Positions 12,901 through 25,200 of a stretch of DNA of 64,000 nucleotides are shown piece after piece (the first letter of the stretch is position 1; every line of letters begins with the position of its first letter). A program made the translations under genes and the position numbers. The notes under the pieces are model-generated. The model saw nothing but the letters and a program-made list of their open reading frames with translations, did not search any database and was not told the origin of the DNA. Source of the stretch: Cyprinodon diabolis (lineage: Eukaryota > Chordata > Actinopteri > Cyprinodontiformes > Cyprinodontidae); contig CM060065.1 of assembly GCA_030533445.1 (NCBI GenBank), positions 53,518,464 through 53,582,463 on the forward strand, given 5' to 3'.

Positions 12901-15900
12901 CAGTGTAACTGCTTCATCCAGCTTTAGACACTCATAAGACGCTCTCATACCTTTATGTTTGGTAATAGTTTGTTTTCAAAGTTTTAACTTTTAAACTTGT
13001 ATTCTCATGAATCATCTGAATGTATATTTGAGTTGACAACAGCAACAAATCTAAATCATAAATGATTTTTTACACAACAGTGGCAGCCTAGTGGTCAGGG
13101 CATAGAGCCGGGAATCCTGAGGTTCTGGGTTTGAGTCCCACTCCCACAGACTGCCACTCTGGGTCCCTGAGCAAGACCCTTAACCCCACCCTGCTCCCCG
13201 GGCGCCGCACAACGGCAGCCCACTGCTCCCAGAGGGGAGGGGCTAGATGCAGAGAGGGAATTTCTCCAACGTGAGATCAATAAAGCTTAATTATTATTAT
13301 TTAAAAATTCAGAAACCATTTATAGGTCATTGTCCCAGTCTAGACTACTGGTTCCAGTTTGGATTCCATGCTGTAAGGTTCTGGTGATTCTGGAACATGT
13401 TTGTTTTTATGCTTTATTCAAAAAGAAAATGGATGATTAGATCCTGAAGTCCAGAAACATCTGCAGTGATCGAGGGTCATAACCTTCAGACGGTTCATGA
13501 ACTCAGCGTTTTTTATTGGTTGTTGAGCGTCATCATTTCTGATCAGCGTCCCGCCCCCGCTTGTTGTTGCTCCATTTACTGATCCGCTGCGTTTCCTTTA
13601 TGTTGGGTTCATTGGTCTCCGTTAACGACCGACTGTCACTCATCTCATTTATACTTCCTGGTTCAGCTGATCTTTATTCTTTTTACAATCTGTGTGTTTT
13701 ACTGCTAATGTGGAACATCTGGCCATGGTTTACCCACATTGTGAGGACTCTGCTCTTCCTTTGGTGAAATATTGTGTTGGATGAGTTTAGGGTGATGAAG
13801 ATGAGGTGTGTACAGTGTGTAAGAACCTCTGGTGTCAGCAGCTGTCATGGTGAATAAAGCTGAGAGCGGAGGTCTGCGGTTATAATCCGCTCTGATCTGA
13901 GCCTTTAAGCGTCTGTTTGTGTTTGAACCACAGATGAAGGTGATTTCCTGTCCGACTCTGAGGACCACGCGTTTGGTTTGCATCTTTTTATGTCAGCCTG
14001 TTTCATCTTGTTCTTCTGACCAGATGTAGACTCCAGCTCTGCATCCACTGGGTGACCCCCCCCCCACCCCCCATCTATCTCTGGTCAGCTCACTGTCAAA
14101 TAAAGGCCAACAGTGCCAAAAAAAAACGTTTGAAGCCAAAAACCAACAAAGCTGCATCATGTGGATCAATGTGAAGGTCATGGAGGCCTGAAACAGAAGC
14201 AGAGTCACTCAATAAAAGACAGAAACTGATCTTCCTCTGCTGTGACCTTAAAGTAGCCTTTAGTGTGGATTTTACTGTTAAACATCAAATGTTCACAGCC
14301 TCTTATGTTTCTTTACAGAAAATACAGACCCAACAGTCTGGGGGGGGAATCCCACTCTATGACCACTTTTAGATGGAAAAAATAGCTTAAAACAGGATAA
14401 AGATAATTAGGATTAACGTACCAGCTAATAAAAAATAGAGAATAAAAACACTAAATGATAATTAAAAAACAGTTGAAAAATGTAGTTGGGTTTTTTTCAT
14501 CAAAAAAGTCATTTCATAAAAATAAGTCTGACAGTATTTTAAAATGCTCCAGTGTTTTTTGCAGATTTGATGTTTAGAGGTAAACTGACCCCCCCCCCCA
14601 TGCAAAGATAAACCAGTTCAGATGTGGGAGTAGATGGCATTAAATGAGCTAAGAGTTAGTTCAAGCTAATTCTAAAAAAGTTCAAATCAATCGACCGACT
14701 TTGTTTCCAAGTTTGAAGACGTTTCTCTTCCATCCAAAAAAAGAAAGATCTATTCTTGACCAGCTCAGGCCAGATTTAACCAAACTAAGCAAATAATGAA
14801 GAATTCTAAGGTGGTGAATTTATCCCGTTTATTCTTTGGTCTGAATGACTCCGTCATGGAAAACTCAGACCAGAACTAAAACCCATCATTTATTTTCCCG
14901 GTTCAGATTGACGGCTGATTTTGTCACCATAGTTGGCTGTCCATGTTGCCGCGGTAACCACCTCAATTACTGTCTGTGTAGCAGTGCTAACTCCAACTTG
15001 GCTCGCTTCTGGTAACCCTGCTCCATCTTTTTGTGTAGCCATGGTAACCTCAGTCTGTTCCTTTGATCTGAAACATAGATATTTGCACTCAGAAGTTTGG
15101 ATACTGGATACTTATCATCTAGAGACAGATTGATGGAAAGCAAAGCCACTTAGGTGTTGCTTAGGTGTTGTTCTGGTGTTTGCTTATTTTGAGATGGTTG
15201 TTGCTGTAAGAAGCAGCTGAATCATCGGGTTGGAACGGTTCTGCTGAGGCAACTTTCTGACCTTTAGGTCGACGTTCAGTCGATGCTGCTGTAGCTTTAA
15301 GGTGGAGTGAGAGTTCCCTCCTTACGCTACTTGTTCTGTCCTGCGGCGGTTAACTGACCATCTGCTCTGGGGATTATCAGATTACCTTCATCCCGACCAG
15401 CTGCTCTGCCGCCAGTTTTGGTCCTCAGGTGGGTCTCCAGACTACAGGTGGAAGGAGGTCCTGAAGGTGGTCGGTGGTTCTGGGTGAATGGCTGGAGGGC
15501 AGCATGCTGGGCTGGGTGGGAACACTGATCAATAAGAGCTGGCTGGAGCAGCGGCGGTTGGGACATGGTGCTGACAGGAAGTCTGGCTGTGGAGCGGTAA
15601 GGTTCTACACCAGTTGGTCCTTTGGAGGAATTAGAGATGATCTGATGTTGCTTCATAATAGAAACTGAACTTTATTGATCTCCTATTGGAGAAATTCCCT
15701 CTCTGCATTTACGCTGAACTTTCTATGGATTTTATTTTATTCTGGGCGTAAACATGGAGGATTCATAACGAGGCCAGAACGTCTGTCCAATGACAGCCTA
15801 ACTTCTGCATAACGCACGGCAGCGTAATGCACAGTGTCCTGAAGGGGGCAGCGATGCGCCCAGAGGCGCCCGACCTGCAGAAATAGATTTCTTTGATCGC

Positions 15901-18900
15901 GGTATTAAGCTGGCTGCTGTTTACGGTATAAATAAATGCATAAAAATAAAAAGGTTGTTGGTGGCAGCAGACTGAGCGTCATGTCTGCTAGGAAGTGTGT
16001 TGGTGGTGGGCGTGAACGCAGGGAGGATCCATCACTCACCTTCTGGCTCACCCTACCATCAGATAACGGATGGCCCATGGATGGCAGACGCTGGCAGACG
16101 GCGGGACATTGTTAGCATGCTCGCCGTACTCGCCACGTCCTTCAGCGTACTCATAACTTATCCAACGTATGCCAGCGTTTTTGCCGTTGCCGTTTTGACT
16201 GATTGGTTTTCAGGTCCAGTTTCCAGAGATCCGCCTTTTGTTCTTAGTTTAGTTAAAGACTGAGACCATGTGACTTTTAGCCGCTCTTTTGTTGGAGGCA
16301 CCGTGCATGAGCCGTCTGCACATATGGCGTTTTTCTCCACTGTTTCTGTGGTGGTGTCACAGCGCCACCAATGGGTCTGGCATGCATACCACAGCATCTT
16401 CAGCGTTTTAGAAACCAAGCCGTGTCTGAGAGGACAGGAGCTCCCAGGTGTGGAACGTGTTTGTGAAGATGTTTCCTTTAATCAGTGGTTTCATTCCCAT
16501 TTTGGCTCATGGGATGTTGTTCTAGCCCATCCAGTGTTATCTATTGCAGCTGATGCTGTTTCTCTCCTGGCTTAGAGATGTTTTGTGAAAACTTTAAGAT
16601 TTCAGCTCCTTTCATACGTTTCAAACTTGGAAAATGGCCAGCTGGTTCAGGACTCGTTAAACCCTCAGGATTTAGATCACTTTTAGTATTTTAAACTGGA
16701 TTATTCCAAACATTCCCACCAAATGAATTTAATGAATTTCCCAGAAACATTCCCTGTTTTATCCACCAGGGGGAGCTGTCAGTCTGTAGTACAGACCAGA
16801 CAGTTTCTGAGCTTGAGGAAAAGTTATAAACCAGATGCACTCATTTTGTTTACCTGCCAGTTTTCCTCTAACTTCCGTTTTCTCCGGTCTGCAGCCGGTC
16901 CAGCGGTCCAGTGCTCTGTTCAACCCGGCGGTCATGTTCGGGACCAGAAAGACCTGGGACATCGGTCAAGCCCCGTGCCTGCAGGAGCTCTGGAAGAAGG
17001 ATATCTCATTGGACGGTGAGTCAGAGGGAGGGGCCTGTAAACACCAGCGTGGCTGCATTTTTTTCCTGACAGACAGGACAGGTGAGTCACACCTGAGCAG
17101 CCGAAGGGAGAAGGACTGTCAGAGGAACAGGTGAGCTGAAAATGTGGAGTTTGTTCGCTGTGAGCGTCAGCTGATCGCCCTCCAATCTCTGGAGAGACTT
17201 TCAGGTGAACAAACACTGGAGCTATTGTCTGCGTCTGAGCTGCACATTCCCAGCGCTCGGCTTCAGCTGGCTGTGTGTGTAGGTGGGTGTGTTTATGGGA
17301 TTTAAAAAAGTTTTCTAAAGGGTTTCAGATCCGGCGCTGATCTGTGCCGACTGTCAGAGGGAAACGCTTCCTGCTGTTTGGCTCCACACTTCAAAACAAA
17401 CAGAACGTGGTTGATTGGAAGGAAAAACTGATCCAATAACTGCTGTTTAGAGCGAAGCCCTGCTGGTTTTAGCTGGTTTATTAGTCAGTCTGTCTATGGC
17501 TCCGATCAGCTGATCACCGACTCACCATCAGGGTTTTTAAAGTCATCCAATGGTTCCTTCTGTCTCAGACAGAAGGAAGCAGGTCTGTCTGGGGGAAAGC
17601 AGTACGTCTTCCTGCAAAGTCTGTAGAAATACATGGAATCCATCGTTCAGCCAGCTCTGGTGCAGTGCACAGCAAAAGGAGGGGCAGCTACATGTTACCT
17701 CGCATGGTATTAGGAAAACATAATATTGATCAAGACTAAAGCATGTAGTTATTTATTTATTTGACATCTTTATCACCTCTCTGCCGTCTTTTATTCAGCT
17801 ATAAAGGAAAAGTCGGGTCATACTTAGAACTCTGGATCACATGACTTAGAGCGCCGCTCACATCCAGAATCCAAACTCCTGAAAGTTCTTTAAATCTGAA
17901 ATGATTCCATCCTGTTCAATAAATGATCAGTGTTTTTAATTCAGAGTCATTTTCATGTGAATGTGCTTTACTGGAGGCATCCATGTTTGTCACAGAACAC
18001 TACTGCCACCTACTGGTTAGTGACATTGTCACGGTGCGGTATCGGCTGTTGATCAAGTCCCAGTGCTGTATCTGGTGTTTGTCACAACGCGCTATTATCC
18101 AAGTCATCTTGAAAACATTCTTCTTCCAAATGTCGGCTACATATTACGGGTTTTTTCTCTGGCCAGAAGTTCGATGGCAAATCCTCCCTCTTCAAGCTGG
18201 CGATCCAACGACCAACCCGTCCGTGGAGGATCAGGAATCAGAAAGGTGGAATAACTCTTTTTTCCACTTTTACCCGATGTATTCCAGCATCCAGCTGCCA
18301 TGCACGTGGGCATTGTCAGTTTCACTATAGCTCTGGTGAATTTCAATGGTGAAGTCCTCTGGAAATCTTCAATAATTGTTGTTGATTGCAGATGTGTCTA
18401 GTAGATCCCATTGATTTAGCTTGTAAAGCGGGGAGAATGGCGCTAGGCTTACCACACCGTGACGTCACTGCTGGAAGATGGCAGGAGGGAGGGGCTACTA
18501 GATTTGAGCAAAGATGGCCGCTCACGGACTCAGTGATGGGAATGAAAATGATTTTTCATCAAATCACGGCAAACATGTTTGTTTCGGGTATAAAACCCTC
18601 CATTGATTATTCGTCGCTGACCGAACTTTTCCTTTAAACAGTCGTCGCATTTTTAGGCACAGAGAGCCTGAATGCGTGAGTTTAATCAGCTAGGATTGGG
18701 TTTTAGTTCAGGTTTAATTCATCCAATGATGCTGTGATGGTCTATTTGGCTCAGGAAGAGCTTCAGAGGGAGGAAGGCTTAGAGCTGCATGATGTCAGAA
18801 CATCTGGAGGTAATGAGATCTTCTCCTGCGTGCTTCCATCTCTCTGGGACCTTCATCCCTGTTGGACAGATGTCTGATGTCAACATCTGCTGCTCAACTT

Positions 18901-21900
18901 CACATTAGCCTGGAAATGGGAAGAGAAACGGATTGGTTACCGTCTGAGTTGGTCTGATGATGATGATGTTCAGGAGGCTGAAGGTCACAGAAGCAGAGGA
19001 GATGAAATGCAGAGTGAAAGCGTCCCACCATTACTGGGATAACAGTACGATAGTTATCATGTTTAATCAAACATTTCCTTGGAGCTTCATTCGTTCAGAC
19101 GTTCCTCCGCCGTTTGGAAAGAATCGCAGTAAAACGTTGTCCGTCGTCTCAACCATCCTCTCTCCACTTCCTCCTAAAACCTACTTGGAAAACCAACTTC
19201 TTCGTCTTAAATGAGACTCGCTGAAACTGACTGAAAGCATAAAAGCGCAACCATCTGGATAAAGTTAACGTTTATGAAATATAATCACATTTATGCACTA
19301 TAATTATCACGTTTATGCAATAATTACATTTATGCAATAATCGCATTTATGCAATAATCGCGTTTATGCAATAATCGCGTTTATGCAATAATTACATTTA
19401 TGCAATAATCGCGTTTATGCAATAATTACGTTTATGCACTATAATTAGCAAAAATAAATTTTCTCAAGTGACAGCAACACACTTCCGTAGAAAACGGCTG
19501 TTGTTGCTGTTTTCATCTCTGGATTGAATTTCTTTTGTATTTTTTAATTTTTCTTTCCATTTCTAAAACATGTTCTTAGCTGCGATCATGGAGCAATATT
19601 CCCCGTTAATCCTGCAGGGTCGGTTCTGTATGGCGGGGGGAGGGAGGGTCGGTTCTGTATGGCGGGGGGAGGGACGCGTCTCCAGAGCAGCGGGCTGAAG
19701 GTCGTTCCTCTGCCGTGTTTGAACAGTGAGGCCTTCTGCAGACGCTTCCCTCTGAATGTTTGTCTGGTTAAACTGGTGAAGGCTGCAGCCGGTCCCACAC
19801 AGAGGGGATTGTTCTCCAGTGGGGGGGGGTTTAAGCGGTCCCGTGCCCTCAGGGAAACATGTGATCAACAGGTTAATCCGTCACTGGCTGCTGGTCCTTC
19901 AGAGACCTGCAGAGACTCTGATACAGAGAACTTCCTGGAGGTTCAGTTGGTCGACTTGATTCTGGAAGAGAAGCTGTTGCTTCTGTTCCCCAGGTGTGTT
20001 TGAACTTTGAACTTTGTCTCTAAATCCTGTTCACTGTGTTTTGACAGCGAGCTCAGTGGACTTCCTGATGAGTGATGTTGAAGACGAAGGCTCCTTCCTG
20101 TCTCTGCCCAGCGCCGCCTTCTCACAGCGCCCCTCTCTGAATGCTGACTTTAACAACACTAACTCGTCCCACCACCAGCTGCTCATTCAGGTAAATACTC
20201 CAGCAGGGGGCGCTGTGAGGTTTAACAAACCAAAACCAGCCTAACAAAATGATGATAAAGCAACTGAGCGCTCGGTTGGCTCAGAAACGCTGTGGTGTCA
20301 GAGGACGTGGGTCTGACTCGCTGCTGATCTCGCTGCTGATCTCGCTGCTGATCTCGCCGCTGATCTCGCCGCTGATCTCGCCGCTGATCTCGCCGCTGAT
20401 CTCGCCGCTGATCTCGCCGCTGATCTCGCCGCTGATCTCGCCGCTGATCTCGCTGCTGATCTCGCCGCTGATCTCGCTGCTGATCTCGCCGCTGATCTCG
20501 CTGCTGATCTCGCTGCTGATCTCGCTGCTGATCTCGCTGCTGATCTCGCTGCTGATCTCGCCGCTGATCTCGCTGCTGATCTCGCTGCTGATCTCGCTGC
20601 TGATCTCGCTGCTGATCTCGCTGCTGATCTCGCCGCTTTTAGCTGAATGAGGGTCAGTCGGGCTGCGCTTCATGTTCAGGATGGATGAAGCTGTTCTGCA
20701 TGCGGCTCTGATCCGTCCGTCTGCTTTAATCAGCGTCACAGTCAGGGAAGAATCGATTATTGAAATAATCCTCAACTAATTTAGTAATTAATCCGATTTT
20801 TTTATAGAATTTTTTAATAAAAAAAAAATCACAGATTAGTTGATTTGAAAAATAATGGTTAGTTGCAGCCCTGTTAAAGTTATAAAAAGGGTTTATCCTC
20901 TTCTGACATTAATGTTTCAGGAATTCTCTTCTCTGCCTGTAGGGGGCAGTGCCGTTTCTTCATTCTGTTGCCTGTTGATGTTTGCTAATCTTAGTGTCAA
21001 CCTGTTCACACGAAATGATTGTGAGGCTGTTAACTAATATTAGCACAAGATGATAAAGATAATGAAGGAACCTGCAGCAGAAAGATTCATGACTCTATTA
21101 ATACAGTTCAGTTCATTCCTATGGAGCCAAAACGTTTTCCAGTTCACCAGATCATCCAGTCAGATTGATTCAAAGTTTTCTATCTAAGGAAAACCAGCTG
21201 ATTGCATCGACTCATTGACTCTTCAGCAATCCCTCACACTAAGCATGCTCGTAGCGACAGTGGAGAGGAAAAACTCCCTTTGAACAGGAAGAAACCTCCA
21301 GCAGAACCAGGCTCAGTGTGAGCGGCCATCTGCTGAGGCCCACTGGGGTTCAAGGAGACAGAAGCAGACATAGAAAAAGAAGCATAGATTCAAAAGGCAA
21401 CTGTCAACCAGCTCCACAGGCGGCCCCGTCCAGGAAACACAGAGCCAGGCAGACGAGCTCCGAGCCAGCTCCCATGTCAGAGGATGAAGAGAGCACATCC
21501 AGTTAGTCACAGTCAGAGAAACAGGACTACACTGAAAAACAGGCCAAGCTCCAACATCTAGAAACAAAGGTGTTGATGGCAGCAGCACAGCTGATATTTC
21601 TCTCCAGGATGGAGTCACAGCCAAACAGGAACAGACCAGATGAAGCTACTATGAGAAAAAGCAGAGAGAGCAGAACGTTAGAGATTGAACTAACAGATTC
21701 TGCAGAGTGGGAGAATAGAGATAGAATGAAGCAGAATAATGAAAAAGGGGTCCCTGTGTCCTCCAGCAGTCTAAGCCTATAGCAGCAGAACTATAGAGAT
21801 AGATCAGGATAACCTGAGCCACTCTAACTAGAAGCTTTATCAAAAAGGAAAGTTTTAAGCCTAGCCTTAAAAGTAGACAGGGTGTCTGCCTCACGGACTA

Positions 21901-22172
21901 AAACTGGTAGTTGGTTCCACTGCTGATTTAGTTCAGATTTACAGAAGTAAAATCATGAATGCACAATAGATTTAGTCCAAATACCGACAGTGTCTAAAAT
22001 GGCTACATCCATTTTAACCTGAACCAGTTAAACAAAAAATCATCCATTTTATTTTCCAGTTGGTAAAATGTTTCCATCTATGGAGATTCTGCTGATTGCA
22101 TCGGCTTTTTAGCTTTGCAGTAACCCCTAGCAGCAGGCTGGCATGTAGGGCAAATCAGAAAGAAACGTCCAG

Positions 22173-22211
<39 letters not shown>

Positions 22212-25200
22212 CCTCTGTGGCCTTCTGCTGATGGAGCAGAGGCAGAAAAGGAGCATCAAGGCCCTGAACCAGGCCTACTTTCTATGTTTCAGTAGGAGAT
22301 GAAGGATGAGATGATGAGAGGCAAACTGACCATCTGCTGATAGACAGCAGCTATCTTCCTGTTTCCATGGTAACCCCAGTTAGCCACATCCGTCTGCATT
22401 TCTGAGTTCAACTATTTAGACTTAATTTTATGAAACTTTCTTTCCACAGAAAAAAAAATTCTGATTCTTTCAGCTGGAAATCGGTTTCACCCTTTCATGC
22501 CGTCTCCATCCTTTCATGCCGTCTCCACCCTTTCATGCCGTCTCCACCCTTTCATGCCGTCTCCACCCTTTCATGCCGTCTCCACCCTTTCATGCCGTCT
22601 CCATCCTTTCCACCCTTTCATGCCATCTCCACCCTTTCATGCCGTCTCCACCCTTTCATGCCGTCTCCACCCTTTCATGCCGTCTTCATGCCGTCTCCAC
22701 CCTTTCATGCCGTCTCCACCCTTTCATGCCATCTCCACCCTTTCATGCCGTCTCCACCCTTTCATGCCGTCTCCACCCTTTCATGCCGTCTTCATGCCGT
22801 CTCCACCCTTTCATGCCGTCTCCACCCTTTCATGCCGTCTCCACCCTTTAATGCCGTCTCCACCCTTTAATGCCGTCTCCACCCTTTCATGCCGTCTCCA
22901 CCCTTTCATGCCGTCTCCACCCTTTCATGCCGTCTTCATGCCGTCTCCACCCTTTCATGCCGTCTCCACCCTTTCATGCCGTCTCCACCCTTTAATGCCG
23001 TCTCCATCCTTTCATGCCGTCTCCATCCTTTCATGCCGTCTCCATCCTTTCATGCCGTCTCCATCCTTTCATGCCGTCTTCATGCCGTCTCCATCCTTTC
23101 ATGCCGTCTCCACCCTTTCATGCCGTCTCCATCCTTTAATGCCGTCTCCATCCTTTAATGCCGTCTCCATCCTTTCATGCCGTCTTCATGCCGTCTCCAT
23201 CCTTTCATGCCGTCTCCACCCTTTCATGCCGTCTCCATCCTTTAATGCCGTCTCCATCCTTTAATGCCGTCTCCACCCTTTCATGCCGTCTTCATGCCGT
23301 CTCCACCCTTTCATGCCGTCTCCACCCTTTCATGCCGTCTCCACCCTTTAATGCCGTCTCCATCCTTTCATGCCGTCTCCATCCTTTCATGCCGTCTCCA
23401 TCCTTTCATGCCGTCTTCATGCCGTCTCCATCCTTTCATGCCGTCTCCACCCTTTCATGCCGTCTCCATCCTTTAATGCCGTCTCCATCCTTTAATGCCG
23501 TCTCCATCCTTTCATGCCGTCTTCATGCCGTCTCCACCCTTTCATGCCGTCTCCACCCTTTCATGCCGTCTCCACCCTTTCATGCCGTCTCCATCCTTTC
23601 ATGCCGTCTTCATGCCGTCTCCATCCTTTCATGCCGTCTCCATCCTTTCATGCCGTCTCCACCCTTTCATGCCGTCTCCACCCTTTCATGCCGTCTCCAC
23701 CCTTTCATGCCGTCTCCATCCTTTCATGCCGTCTTCATGCCGTCTCCACCCTTTCATGCCGTCTCCATCCTTTAATGCCGTCTCCATCCTTTAATGCCGT
23801 CTCCACCCTTTCATGCCGTCTCCACCCTTTCATGCCGTCTCCATCCTTTAATGCCGTCTCCATCCTTTAATGCCGTCTCCACCCTTTCATGCCGTCTCCA
23901 TCCTTTAATGCCGTCTCCACCCTTTAATGCCGTCTCCACCCTTTAATGCCGTCTCCATCCTTTCATGCCGTCTCCATGCCGTCTCCACCCTTTCATGCCG
24001 TCTCCATCCTTTCATGCCGTCTCCACCTGCAGAGGGTCACCTGGTCCTGCTGGTGGACACCTGTCAATGTAAAAACCTTCATCATTTTCTCTCCCTGTCT
24101 CCGTGGTTCTGCTCCAGCTCCTAGTCCTGCATAGACGTGGTTCTGCTCCAGCTTCTAGTCCTGCATAGACGTGGTTCTGCTCCAGCTCCTAGTCCTGCGT
24201 AGACGTGGTTCTGCTCCAGCTCCTAGTCCTGCGTAGACGTGGTTCTGCTCCAGCTTCTAGTCCTGCGTAGACGTGGTTCTGCTCCAGCTTCTAGTCCTGC
24301 GTAGACGTGGTTCTGCTCCAGCTCCTAGTCCCTGCGTAGACGTGGTTCTGCTCCAGCTCCTAGTCCTGCGTAGACGTGGTTCTGCTCCAGCTTCTAGTCC
24401 TGCGTAGACGTGGTTCTGCTCCAGCTCCTAGTCCTGCGTAGACGTGGTTCTGCTCCAGCTCCTAGTCCCTGCGTAGACGTGGTTCTGCTCCAGCTCCTAG
24501 TCCTGCGTAGACGTGGTTCTGCTCCAGCTCCTAGTCCCTGCGTAGACGTGGTTCTGCTCCAGCTCCTAGTCCTGCGTAGACGTGGTTCTGCTCCAGCTCC
24601 TAGTCCTGCGTAGACGTGGTTGAGACCATTTCTAGAGCTCAGACCCTTTACAGCGCTTCCTGTTGCCGTGGTTTCATGAGGACTGTGTCTTTTTGCAGAC
24701 TCTGCAGGACAAAGTGTGCGAGTTTCAGGCTCGGTTCTGTTCTGAGGAGGTTTCCCGTCAGCAGCGGTTGCAGCATCAGGCTGTCCAGCAGCAGACGGTG
24801 GGAGGAGCTCTGACGCTGCAGGAGGAGCAGTTCTTGGCCACGCCCAAAGGTGAGACCATCTTCCACTCTTATTTTTCTATAACTTATGAGGACCTTCCTA
24901 TGACCTGACCTGACCCCTAAACAAAACCAGGACCAGTTCAAACCAAACATAACCTCCAACCCAGGAACAGAAATCCTACTTATAGGAACTTTTCTCTGTC
25001 GGTTGGTAACTTTAGGTCAGAGACCTAGAATCACATGACCCCCAAGGGTCCATCGTATGCTACGCTCACAGCATGAGCAGCAAAACGGCGTCTGCTGCTT
25101 CATTTCTGAGCTTTTCCACATTAAGGTCCGACGCTCCTGAAGCGCAGCCAGGAAAGTTTGTAGAGAAGCTTCTGCTGCTCCTGTGTTCAGTGGCAAAGAG

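Noticed and set aside
22430..24134. His/Pro/Phe-rich frames (HPFMPSPP repeats) that could suggest a secreted repeat protein
   Set aside because: They are the 19-bp minisatellite in several phases, within intron 3 of kifc3.
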